From: Enterococcus larvae
GTDB lineage: Bacteria > Bacillota > Bacilli > Lactobacillales > Enterococcaceae
DNA: 64,000 nucleotides
Direction of reading: 5' to 3'
Assembly (NCBI RefSeq): GCF_017830045.1
Contig: NZ_JAEDXU010000008.1
Location: forward strand, 169,425-233,424
A program made the translations under genes and the position numbers. Under the pieces are notes generated by a model that did no database searches, was not told the origin of the DNA, and saw only the letters and a program-made list of their open reading frames with translations. This document shows positions 56,203 to 64,000 of this stretch, one piece after another. Each line of letters begins with the position of its first letter. Position 1 is the stretch's first letter.

Positions 56203-56215
56203 GGAGGATTTACTA

Positions 56216-57529
56216 ATGGAAAATCGAAGTTTTATGGACAAGTTTGCTGATGTCTTGGGGAATGTTGCGACAAAGATTAACAGTCTTCGGTATATCAAAG
56301 TCATCAAAGAAGCTTTTGCTGCGTTGATTCCGGTCATTATCACCGGAGCCTTTGGAACCTTGTTTTCTGCTATGGTTTTCGATACCGAGAATGGTCTGGC
56401 ACAGCTCGGACCGCTTGAATTTCTTGGTGCACTAAAACCGATCGCCAACAGTATTTCTTATGTGACCCTTAGTTTTTTAACCATCTACGCCGTCTTTCTG
56501 ATTGGTATTGAACTGGCAAAGCTGAATCAGGTCAAGGGTGTCTTTCCTGGTATTATTGCAGTAATGTCTTATCTTTCTGTTAACCCCACCACCTATGAAT
56601 TTCTTTTCGAAGAAAAATCAGTTATTGCTGAAAACGTACTGGCTAAACAATTTACAGATACTAAAGGATTATTTTTAGGGATGTTCATCGCTATTCTGTC
56701 TATCGAGCTGTATTGCTGGCTAGGCAAACAGGATAAGCTGAAGCTGAAAATGCCGGACACGGTACCAACGAATGTCTCTGCAAGCTTCTCTGCCCTGTTT
56801 CCGACGATTCTGACAGTTTCAGGTATTGCAACTTTAGGCTTTGCAATCAAATCCCTGACAGGCATGTATATGTACGATATTATCTATAACCTTGTTCAAA
56901 AACCATTAGAAAATGTTGTACAAGGACTACCTGGCATTCTGCTGCTTATGTTCATTGCACAAGTATTTTGGGTGATTGGTATTCACGGGAACCAAATGGT
57001 CAAACCTGTCAGAGAACCGCTTCTATTAGCTGCAATCGCTGTCAATACTGAAGCCTTTGAAGCAGGAAAGGAAATCCCGAATATTATCACGATGCCTTTT
57101 TGGGATATGTACATGAGCATGGGCGGCTCTGGAGTGACAATCGGTCTGCTGATTGCAATATTCCTAGTAGGCAAACGAGATGATATGAAGGAAATCGCCA
57201 AGCTTTCTGCCGCCCCCGGTATTTTCAACATCAACGAACCAGTGATTTTCGGAATGCCGATCATGCTGAATCCGATCCTTGCGATTCCATTCATCGTGAC
57301 GCCATTGGTCACAGGTACAATCGGATACGTTGCAACATATCTTGGCTTCGCAGCTAAAGCAGTTGTCATGGTACCATGGCCGATGCCGCCGCTTGTTAAC
57401 GGGTATCTAGCTACAGCCGGTGATTTCGGTGCTGTCATCACGCAATTTATCTGTATCATTGTTTCCATTTTGATCTATCTGCCATTTGTAAAGGTAGCCA
57501 ATCGTCAACAGCTGCAGTCAGCTGAATAA
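56216..57529 (+). CDS. PTS EIIC, lactose/cellobiose family
   Basis: 437 residues, about ten membrane helices, EIIC of the lac/cel class. Recognisable stretches are AFAALIPVIITGAFGTL, WVIGIHGNQMVKP, FNINEPVIFGMPIMLNP and PWPMPPLVNGYL. It imports and helps phosphorylate a beta-glucoside. There are no EIIA or EIIB genes next to it, so it must borrow them. It lies 13 bases after the uxuA-like gene and 22 before the GH1 gene, which fits delivery of a phosphorylated disaccharide to that enzyme. Confidence 0.92.
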   Translation: MENRSFMDKFADVLGNVATKINSLRYIKVIKEAFAALIPVIITGAFGTLFSAMVFDTENGLAQLGPLEFLGALKPIANSISYVTLSFLTIYAVFLIGIELAKLNQVKGVFPGIIAVMSYLSVNPTTYEFLFEEKSVIAENVLAKQFTDTKGLFLGMFIAILSIELYCWLGKQDKLKLKMPDTVPTNVSASFSALFPTILTVSGIATLGFAIKSLTGMYMYDIIYNLVQKPLENVVQGLPGILLLMFIAQVFWVIGIHGNQMVKPVREPLLLAAIAVNTEAFEAGKEIPNIITMPFWDMYMSMGGSGVTIGLLIAIFLVGKRDDMKEIAKLSAAPGIFNINEPVIFGMPIMLNPILAIPFIVTPLVTGTIGYVATYLGFAAKAVVMVPWPMPPLVNGYLATAGDFGAVITQFICIIVSILIYLPFVKVANRQQLQSAE

Positions 57530-57551
57530 ATTTCCTTTTGGAGGTAAAAAT

Positions 57552-58958
57552 ATGAACATCACTATTCCTGAAAATTTCGTTATCGGTGCCGCTTCTTCTG
57601 CTTGGCAGACAGAGGGCTGGAAAGGAAAAAAGGACAATCAGGATTCTTTCCTTGATTTGTGGTATAAAAATGAAACCTTTGTCTGGCATGATGGCTACGG
57701 CCCCGATACCGCAACAAACTTTATGGAAAACTACCAAACAGATATCGATTTGATGAAAGATATCCATTTAACTCATTATCGGACATCCATCAACTGGGCT
57801 CGCTTTTTTACAGATCATGAAAATCTGATTGTAGATGAAGAGTATGCAGCGCACATTGATGCGGTCATAGATAGTTTGATAGCAGCTGGTGTAGAGCCAA
57901 TGCTTTGCCTTGAACACTATGAGGTCCCTGCTGTCTTACTGGAGAAATACGATGGCTGGAGCTCTAAAGAGGTTGTTGCATTGTACATCAGTTATGCTGA
58001 GATTGCCTTTGCACGTTACGCAGATCGTGTCAACTATTGGTTTACCTTTAATGAACCTATCGTTCCGCAAACACGTTGTTACTTGGATGCCGTTCGTTGG
58101 CCTCATGAACAGGATACAAAAAAATGGATGACTTGGAATTACCATAAAGCACTGGCTACCGCAAAAGCTGTTAAGCTTTTCCACGAAAAAAAATATAGCG
58201 GTCGAATTGGCTGCATTCTAAATCCTGAGATGGTTTACGCTCGTTCAAGTGCTCCTCATGACCAAAAAGCTGCCCACATGTACGACCTATTTTTCAATAA
58301 AGTCTTTTTCGACCCAATGATTCTAGGTGAGTATCCTGAAGAATTACTTGATTTATGCAGCACACATGATATCATGTTCCCATCAACTGAAGAAGAAATG
58401 GCGATCATCAAAAACCATACAGTAGATTTTCTTGGAATCAATCAGTACTATCCAAAGCGAGTACGAGCACCTCATTACCAATGGAACCAAGAGACGCCCT
58501 TTCATCCAGAGATGTTTTATGAGAACTTCGAGCTTCCCGGAAGAAAAATGAACAACTCCCGCGGTTGGGAAATCTACCCGAAGGTCATGTACGATATGGC
58601 GGTATACTTGAAGGAGAATTACGGCAATATTCCTTGGTTAGTCACTGAAAACGGCATGGGACGCGAACAAGAAGAGCTGTATATGAATGAAGCAGGACAA
58701 GTGCAAGATGATTATCGCATCGATTTCATTTCACAGCATTTACGCTGGCTGCTTCAAGCTGTTGAGGAAGGTGCAAATTGCGAGGGCTATATGCTTTGGG
58801 CATTTACTGACTGCGTCTCACCAATGAATGCATTCAAGAATCGTTATGGCCTTGTTAGGATTGAGCTTGATGAAGACCGAACAAGAAGTCTGAAAAAATC
58901 CGGTCTATGGTATAAACAGCTGATCACCGAGAAACAGCTGATACTTCCAGAACAATAG
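57552..58958 (+). CDS. GH1 6-phospho-beta-glucosidase
   Basis: 468 residues, GH1 barrel. Catalytic acid Glu168 in TFNEP and nucleophile Glu366 in VTENG are both present, as is the opening FVIGAASSAWQTEG. The C-terminal phosphate-binding part reads MLWAFTDCVSPMNAFKNRYGLVRI, with the Lys/Tyr pattern of 6-phospho enzymes. It should cleave the sugar brought in by the adjoining EIIC into glucose 6-phosphate and an aglycone. The genes downstream suggest the aglycone is gluconate or a similar acid. TTTGGAGG precedes the ATG. Confidence 0.92.
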   Translation: MNITIPENFVIGAASSAWQTEGWKGKKDNQDSFLDLWYKNETFVWHDGYGPDTATNFMENYQTDIDLMKDIHLTHYRTSINWARFFTDHENLIVDEEYAAHIDAVIDSLIAAGVEPMLCLEHYEVPAVLLEKYDGWSSKEVVALYISYAEIAFARYADRVNYWFTFNEPIVPQTRCYLDAVRWPHEQDTKKWMTWNYHKALATAKAVKLFHEKKYSGRIGCILNPEMVYARSSAPHDQKAAHMYDLFFNKVFFDPMILGEYPEELLDLCSTHDIMFPSTEEEMAIIKNHTVDFLGINQYYPKRVRAPHYQWNQETPFHPEMFYENFELPGRKMNNSRGWEIYPKVMYDMAVYLKENYGNIPWLVTENGMGREQEELYMNEAGQVQDDYRIDFISQHLRWLLQAVEEGANCEGYMLWAFTDCVSPMNAFKNRYGLVRIELDEDRTRSLKKSGLWYKQLITEKQLILPEQ

Positions 58959-59083
58959 GAACCTTCACAATCGATACTCTTCTTACTCAAATAAACTTCT
59001 GCATGCACATGAAAATGAAGTTGACTTGTTTAAGGAGAGTATTTAGCTGACAAAAGATGATTACAGATAGGAGAAAACGGCAA

Positions 59084-59995
59084 ATGAATATTGACTTGAT
59101 TGGTTTAGGAAAAATGGGAATGGGTATTCTGAGGAATCTATCTACAAAAGATGGCTATTCTATTCATTGTACAGATATCAATGGAGAACTAAAGGCGCCT
59201 GCTGAGGAATTAGGTGCTGTTTTCTTCCCTTCCCTTTCAGAGCTTACTGCCTCAAGACAAGGAGGAACACGAGTCGTTTGGTTGATGCTTCCAGCAGGAG
59301 ATCTAACCAATCAGATGATTGAAAATTGTCTGCACTTCCTAGAAAAAGGCGATACGCTCATTGATGCCGGCAATTCAAAATATACAAATAGCCAAAAAAA
59401 TGAACAGCTTTGCAGGAATCACGGCATTCATTTTCTTGATGTCGGCACCTCTGGCGGTGTTGACGGAGCAGCGAACGGCGCCTGTATGATGATCGGTGGT
59501 AAACAGGAACACTATCAAGCAGTCGAGTCATTGTTCAAGGACCTGTGTGTTCCAAATGGTGTCCTCTACTGCGGTCCTGCTGGCAGCGGACACTACTTAA
59601 AAATGATTCATAATGGCATTGAATATGGTATGATGCAGTCAATAGCTGAAGGCTTTGACATTCTTGCTCACGCTCCCTTTGATTATGATTTAGAAAAAAC
59701 CGCAAGAGTATTCAATCATGGCTCAGTCATTCGCAGCTGGCTAATGGAGCTAACAGAAAATATCTTTCGTTCTCCTGAACAATTGGATGAAATCGAAGGA
59801 ATTATCCCCTCTTCTGGAGAAGGGCAGTGGACAATCGAAGAAGCATTGCGCTTAAAAATAGCTGCCCCTGTCATTACTCAATCTCTTCTATTTCGCTATT
59901 CTTCAGAGAGCAAGGACCGGACAACTGAAAAGGTCGTTGCATTGCTCCGCAACCAATTTGGCGGCCATGCTGCGGTGAAGGAGGAAGGAAAATGA
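59084..59995 (+). CDS. 6-phosphogluconate dehydrogenase, short (GntZ-like) type
   Basis: 303 residues, the short class of decarboxylating 6-phosphogluconate dehydrogenase, often NAD-linked. Rossmann motif GLGKMGMGILRNL at the start, DAGNSKYTNSQ, DVGTSGGVDGAANGACMMIGG, and the catalytic Lys/Asn in GHYLKMIHNGIEYGMMQ. It converts 6-phosphogluconate to ribulose 5-phosphate and CO2. ATG at 59084 is chosen because TAGGAG lies upstream of it; nine further codons reach another ATG without a site. The stop overlaps the gluconate kinase start. Confidence 0.92.
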   Translation: MNIDLIGLGKMGMGILRNLSTKDGYSIHCTDINGELKAPAEELGAVFFPSLSELTASRQGGTRVVWLMLPAGDLTNQMIENCLHFLEKGDTLIDAGNSKYTNSQKNEQLCRNHGIHFLDVGTSGGVDGAANGACMMIGGKQEHYQAVESLFKDLCVPNGVLYCGPAGSGHYLKMIHNGIEYGMMQSIAEGFDILAHAPFDYDLEKTARVFNHGSVIRSWLMELTENIFRSPEQLDEIEGIIPSSGEGQWTIEEALRLKIAAPVITQSLLFRYSSESKDRTTEKVVALLRNQFGGHAAVKEEGK

Positions 59996-61416
59996 TGGTT
60001 GGAACGAGTCTCACCATCGATATAGGAACAACAGCAATCAAGCTGTCCTTGTATCAAGAAAAACAGCTGATCCAACAGAAGGAATGCCGCATTCAAACCT
60101 ATATCGAGCCTGATGGAAAAGTCTGTCAACACGCTGACGAGCTGTTGGAAAGTCTAGAAACAACGCTTTTTTCTTTTACTGCTGACGAGCGTCGAAATAT
60201 TGAGGAGATTGCATTAAGCACTGCGATGCACAGCTTGCTTCCTGTTTTCGAAGATGGTTATGGGGAAATTTTGATTTGGTCAGACAAGCAATCCGCTGAT
60301 ACAGTTGCGGCATTCAAACAAACAGCCTACAGTCAAAGGTTTTACGAAAAAACAGGTACACCCATTCATTATATGTCGCCCTTTTCAAAGCTTCTATGGA
60401 TCAAACAAACCCAACCTTTCCACCGTCCTGCCAAAAAATGGGTCGGCCTAAAAGAGCTGATTACTGCCTTCTTTACAGGAGATCATATACTTGATTATTC
60501 TACTGCTTCTGCAACAGGCTTGTTCAATAGCCTGACGATGGACTGGGATGATGAAATCCTCAAATTCGTATCTGTAAATAGAGACCAGCTTCCTAAGCTA
60601 GTGAACACAACAACTCTGCTTACTATACCAAGCAGCAAAAGGGCAGAGCTTGGTCTTGATGAGAAAGTAAAATTACTGATTGGCGCTAGTGACGGCTGTC
60701 TTGCAGCTTATGCCGGTTACTTGAACACTGGCTTACGTACTAGCCTTACTTTAGGCACAAGCGGTGCTGTACGCAAACTTTCGGAACAGAGACAACTTGA
60801 TCCAGATGGACAAACCTTCTGTTACTATTTAAAAGAGAACCTCTGGGTCAGCGGTGGTCCAACAAATAATGGCGGCATCGTTCTAGAATGGCTCAGTCAG
60901 TTATTTTACGATGATTCAACTGCTCTATTTGATCACTTAGCATCCATACTAAAAAATACGCCTATCGGCTCAAATGACCTACTATTCCTTCCTTATATCA
61001 ATGGAGAACGAGCACCCATGTGGAATCCATATATAGAGGGTTCTTTTCAAGGAATTACGATGCAGCATAATCGCAACGACTTTATTCGTGCTGCTACTGA
61101 AGGGATTCTGCTGAATTTAAAGATGATCATGGACGCAAACCAAGTAACAGATAAAGAAATCTCCATTAACGGAGGTGTCTTTCGTCACGAAGCATTCACA
61201 CAGTTAACTGCCAGTATCCTTGGAACAGAATGCTTGATTTCCAACCACAATGAGCCAGGATTCGGCTTACTTGGCTTACTAAACAAAGATTTAAACGAAC
61301 AGCTCACTCCTTCCTTTCAACTTATAAAAAAGGAGAACGAGCAAGTAGAGCAGTATCAAGCGATTTATGAACGCTTCATTGAAACTATCGCTACTTATAC
61401 AACACACCATCTATAA
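59992..61416 (+). CDS. FGGY-family gluconate kinase
   Basis: 474 residues, two-domain FGGY carbohydrate kinase. N-terminal phosphate loop LTIDIGTTAIKL, catalytic-Asp region LLIGASDGCLAAYAGYL, second phosphate loop LTLGTSGAVR and the C-terminal ISINGGVFRHEAFTQLTA. Placed directly after the phosphogluconate dehydrogenase with ATG overlapping its stop, so gluconate to 6-phosphogluconate is the best guess; the FGGY family also includes xylulose and glycerol kinases. AAGGAGGAAGG precedes the ATG. Confidence 0.9.
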   Translation: MMVGTSLTIDIGTTAIKLSLYQEKQLIQQKECRIQTYIEPDGKVCQHADELLESLETTLFSFTADERRNIEEIALSTAMHSLLPVFEDGYGEILIWSDKQSADTVAAFKQTAYSQRFYEKTGTPIHYMSPFSKLLWIKQTQPFHRPAKKWVGLKELITAFFTGDHILDYSTASATGLFNSLTMDWDDEILKFVSVNRDQLPKLVNTTTLLTIPSSKRAELGLDEKVKLLIGASDGCLAAYAGYLNTGLRTSLTLGTSGAVRKLSEQRQLDPDGQTFCYYLKENLWVSGGPTNNGGIVLEWLSQLFYDDSTALFDHLASILKNTPIGSNDLLFLPYINGERAPMWNPYIEGSFQGITMQHNRNDFIRAATEGILLNLKMIMDANQVTDKEISINGGVFRHEAFTQLTASILGTECLISNHNEPGFGLLGLLNKDLNEQLTPSFQLIKKENEQVEQYQAIYERFIETIATYTTHHL

Positions 61417-61607
61417 TTAAGCTAGAAGTAATTGATGCGTTCCTCAACTACTTCTGCTTTTTTATTTCAACAGAAACAGCACTCTATTTACTAAAAAACA
61501 GCTAAGTTCAAATACCTCTAGCAAGAAATTACTTTACAAACGAGTGCCTTTTCCATTAAAATCGTCTTGTGTCCTACAGAAAAAATAACAGAAAGGATCG
61601 ATGTCTT

Positions 61608-61745
61608 ATGATGAGCAATACTTCAGCTTTCTTTTTACGCTCAACCATCTGCGGAAAAAAGCACCTTTATAAAAGCTATGATTTTATGCATTCCTTCAGC
61701 AGATATTCCCCTTCTCTTTTTGCAGCACAGGTGATGGACTCATGA
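61608..61745 (+). CDS. Possible small coupled peptide
   Basis: 45 codons, starting ATGATGAGC with AAGGA 10 bases upstream and ending in a TGA that overlaps the ATG of the Mga-like regulator (ATGA). The peptide is basic with several aromatic residues and resembles nothing known to me. The overlap suggests translational coupling or a leader role; it could also be chance, since the regulator has only a weak site of its own. The rest of 61417-61741 holds no other gene. Confidence 0.4.
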   Translation: MMSNTSAFFLRSTICGKKHLYKSYDFMHSFSRYSPSLFAAQVMDS

Positions 61746-63160
61746 TTTATACGTACATAGAGAAAGGGTTATTACGGGCTGTTGAATTGGTCGATTTACT
61801 TTTAGGCGAACAGTACATCAGCTCCACATCAATCTCCACCAATCTGAGCTGTACACCCGTCACTATTACAAATGATATCAACTATCTGCGCAGCACTTTA
61901 CATATAACGATTTTAGAAAATGAAGCCGGCGACTATCGAATCGATCCTTTCACTGAAGGAAACCGTGATACTATCAGCAAAAAGATATATGCTGAGTCTC
62001 TCTTCTTGAAAGCGGTGGCCTATTTTCTAAAACCCGCTGAAAAAAAATATATCGATTTCATCGACGAGCAATACATCTCTGTATCAAAGGGTTATTTGCT
62101 TAGAGCAACCGTAGAAAAATTTCTAAATGAACTTGAACTGACGATTTCAGATAACCAAATCACTGGAAACATCATCAAGATTCGCTTTTTAGCATCCATC
62201 TTGACCAGACAATTTGGTCTAAATCTTATAAATACAGATGAAGAGATAACTATAAAAAGTCTGGATGTCCTCAAGGTTATCGAACAGAACTTAAACATCA
62301 CATTTTCCAATAGTGAAAAAAGTTTTTTTGATTCCTTGCTTCAGACAACAGTTGCTTCAAATATCCCTCAAGGAAGCTTGCATTTTCCTGCAGTAGCCTT
62401 AGAAACTATCAACAAGTATCTACGACCAAAAGATTTTGACAAAGTACTTAAGTCTAATTTTGCATCCATTTGGGGAGAACGTTTTGAGGATGAATATCTA
62501 TTTACTGCTCTTTCGTTGATGGTGATCAATACCCATGTTTTTGATCAAAAAATGGATCCTGAAACGCTGGCAGCTTATCGAGAAAATTTTCTCAGCGACC
62601 CAAGCGTCAAACGATTAACAGATTTGTTTGAAGAAGCATTTTCAACGGACCTCATCTCAAAAGATTGGTTCCTATCAGCAATCTTTACTTTTTTGAAGGA
62701 TACAACATTAGACCTGCATCCTTTGATTTCAACAGAGTATTTACGAATCGACAAAGCAGATAGCGAATTTTTTACCAAAGTAAAACAAGTCATTCAGGAG
62801 TGGAATATCTACGGATTGAATATCACGGAAAAGCACATTAATGTCCTATGCTGCCGTTTGAACCCTTTTATCATTAAAAAGCAAGTATCTACTATTGCTT
62901 TGATTTCAGAGAACAGTATAGATAGCCATATTACACAGATGATGATAAAAGATTTTCTACCACAAACTATTCGCTTCACTATCCATTCCGATCTGGCTGC
63001 TGCTGAAAAAAATACCGATAGCTTAGATAAAACATTATTCGTTATCGATAAAAATGCTTCATTACCGAAGAAATGCGATCCGTCCGTTCGATCACTCTTT
63101 ATCGATTTTCCACCGGGAACCACAGACCTGAAAAAAATACTTTCCTGTACATTTCTTTAA
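61742..63160 (+). CDS. Mga/AtxA-like helix-turn-helix regulator
   Basis: 472 residues. The N-terminal Mga-type helix-turn-helix (about 5-60: ISSTSISTNLSCTPVTITNDINYLRSTLHI) is followed by a helical central region (about 70-370), probably PRD-like, and a short alpha/beta end (about 380-472) like an EIIB domain. Regulators of this build are often phosphorylated by the PTS. It lies 325 bases downstream of the kinase gene on the same strand and could adjust this sugar-acid cluster in addition to the GntR protein. Calls on the middle and end domains are weak. Confidence 0.75.
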   Translation: MIYTYIEKGLLRAVELVDLLLGEQYISSTSISTNLSCTPVTITNDINYLRSTLHITILENEAGDYRIDPFTEGNRDTISKKIYAESLFLKAVAYFLKPAEKKYIDFIDEQYISVSKGYLLRATVEKFLNELELTISDNQITGNIIKIRFLASILTRQFGLNLINTDEEITIKSLDVLKVIEQNLNITFSNSEKSFFDSLLQTTVASNIPQGSLHFPAVALETINKYLRPKDFDKVLKSNFASIWGERFEDEYLFTALSLMVINTHVFDQKMDPETLAAYRENFLSDPSVKRLTDLFEEAFSTDLISKDWFLSAIFTFLKDTTLDLHPLISTEYLRIDKADSEFFTKVKQVIQEWNIYGLNITEKHINVLCCRLNPFIIKKQVSTIALISENSIDSHITQMMIKDFLPQTIRFTIHSDLAAAEKNTDSLDKTLFVIDKNASLPKKCDPSVRSLFIDFPPGTTDLKKILSCTFL

Positions 63161-63163
63161 AGC

Positions 63164-63207
63164 CTAAAAAGCTGTTGCGATCTTGTAATCGCAACAGCTT
63201 TTTAAGC
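63164..63207. terminator. Bidirectional terminator
   Basis: AAAAAGCTGTTGCGAT/ATCGCAACAGCTTTTT stem between the convergent Mga-like gene and the small unknown gene; T-runs on both sides. Confidence 0.92.
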
Positions 63208-63215
63208 TTATTTAT

Positions 63216-63572
63216 TCAATTGATTTGGAAAAGAACCGAATCTTCTGCTTCGAATTCTTTGTTGAAATTCAATATCTTTTCATGATGAGCGCTTTTGTAA
63301 TCCATATCGATAAGCTCAATGATCTCATGATCGGACAGTTCACTAAACAAATTCCTACTGGAAATATAAAATTTTATCAACCGAAGCTTCGCATCAAGCG
63401 CCATCAATTGAGGCAGCACCTCATAAAAGTTCTCCCCGTTGATTGTAAGCACTAATTCATTTGCCTTTTTGCAAAGTTCAGCGGCGTAAACTGATAAGGG
63501 ATTTCCGGCTTCAGAACAGTTTTCGATTTGTTTGAAATCCATAGAATTCCACAATCCGCACCATTTTTTCAC
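63216..63572 (-). CDS. Small protein, unknown function
   Basis: 118 residues, helical, acidic, without membrane segment. Trp/Cys-rich start (MKKWCGLWNSMDF) and SELSDHEIIELIDMDYKSAHHEKI near the end. No family recognised. The GTG at 63572 has GGAGGG 7 bases upstream; an in-frame TTG five codons earlier overlaps the site. A 10-base-arm palindrome next to a TATAAT box lies just upstream, so expression is probably controlled by a specific repressor. Confidence 0.72.
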   Translation of the reverse strand: MKKWCGLWNSMDFKQIENCSEAGNPLSVYAAELCKKANELVLTINGENFYEVLPQLMALDAKLRLIKFYISSRNLFSELSDHEIIELIDMDYKSAHHEKILNFNKEFEAEDSVLFQIN

Positions 63573-63598
63573 TAAAGTTCCCTCCAATTTTCTTTTTT

Positions 63599-63632
63599 GT
63601 GATTGACTAATTTTCAGTCAATCACTATTATA
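63599..63632 (-). promoter_or_regulatory. Promoter -10 with palindromic operator
   Basis: TATAAT (63627-63632 on the minus strand) is followed by perfect arms GTGATTGACT/AGTCAATCAC (63599-63625, 7-base centre) covering the expected transcription start. Confidence 0.65.
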
Positions 63633-63876
63633 AAGTTTTTCAGAAATTTTTTTTCCAAACCTTTAAAAAGAAAAATGGAAAAATACAGAGAATTTTCTCG
63701 CTCTCGCTAGAGGACTTAATGATCATCACTTTAAGTAGCACTCCTTAACAATCGTGATAAATGCTTTGTATAGAGATAAAAAATACGAGTAGAAACAATC
63801 CACGATCGAACTCATTTTCTATTCCAACATTTACAGAATATATTGATACTCTGAATTTTTTCATCGACAATAGAAA
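63633..63876. other. Gene-free stretch
   Basis: About 240 AT-rich bases; no credible frame or structured element apart from possible -35 boxes for the gene at 63216. Confidence 0.5.
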
Positions 63877-63927
63877 TGAGAGTGGGACAATAGTCAGAAA
63901 AAATCTGATCATTGTCCCACTTTTTTT
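63877..63927 (+). repeat. Edge fragment of the dispersed repeat, terminator-like
   Basis: GAGTGGGACAATAGTCAGA pairs with TCTGATCATTGTCCCACT and is followed by seven T. It corresponds to the outer hairpin of the full repeat copies. After it, AAAAGGAG at 63987-63994 looks like a ribosome site for a gene starting beyond the window. Confidence 0.6.
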
Positions 63928-64000
63928 GATTTAGGGGTACATAAAAAGCACACAACCTTGTATGATTAAAGTGCCTAAACCCAATCAAAAGGAGCGTGCT

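Noticed and set aside
63940..64000. Possible left end of an insertion sequence
   Set aside because: The last 60 bases show only an AAAAGGAG ribosome-site-like string; no terminal inverted repeat or transposase residues are visible within the window.

Overview
The window looks like a chromosomal segment of a low-GC Gram-positive coccus, most probably an Enterococcus. The main reasons are a WxL cell-surface locus with an FPxTG sortase-anchored protein, a VanRS-like two-component pair, an LCP protein, LTA-synthase and AIM24 family genes, strong AGGAGG-type ribosome sites and cre-like catabolite sites. The species cannot be fixed from the sequence. I see no rRNA, tRNA, CRISPR array, phage or intact insertion sequence.

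Layout. 1-2468: a VanS/VanR-like pair (kinase cut by the window edge) and a ClpP paralogue in which Asn replaces the catalytic Asp. 2910-12481: a complete WxL locus on the minus strand. It runs from a pseudo-receiver winged-helix regulator through a 1308-residue WxL adhesin, an FPSTG protein, two WxL proteins, a WxL-interacting protein (DUF916/DUF3324) and a small membrane protein to a signal-peptidase-like protein lacking both catalytic residues. 13099-22826: housekeeping and envelope genes (TtcA-like, LTA-synthase-like, orphan ABC ATPase, AIM24, LCP, GNAT, DUF975). 22827-23881 has no protein gene but holds two facing terminators and a candidate pair of interacting small RNAs. 23882-26944: a minus-strand group of TIR protein, dGTPase, zinc-ribbon protein and MazG-like pyrophosphohydrolase; the TIR and dGTPase genes overlap and look like a two-gene defence module. 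27101-36065: HEAT-repeat protein, GNAT, small unknowns, a WYL regulator divergent from a UvrA-like ABC protein, a serine hydrolase and an AraC regulator.

36257-46267 is a maltose/maltodextrin operon: binding protein, two permeases, GH65 phosphorylase, two GH13 glucosidases and a LacI regulator. Its promoter has a LacI-type operator in the spacer; no ATPase or beta-phosphoglucomutase is present. 46552-51686: response regulator, kinase, ABC ATPase and FtsX-like permease of the peptide-sensing/detoxification type. 52122-53885: an UPF0718 permease and its TIGR03943 partner with a His-rich loop. 54115-63160: a GntR-controlled cluster (UxuA-like dehydratase, PTS EIIC, GH1, 6-phosphogluconate dehydrogenase, gluconate kinase, Mga-like regulator). 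Together these suggest import of a phosphorylated beta-glucoside whose aglycone is a sugar acid such as gluconate.

A dispersed intergenic repeat of about 180 bp occurs in at least four near-full or degenerate copies and two fragments, mostly at gene 3' ends, where its hairpins probably also act as terminators. Start codons were chosen by ribosome-site spacing, and several differ from the longest open frame. Family names rest on motif recognition by eye; no database search was run.
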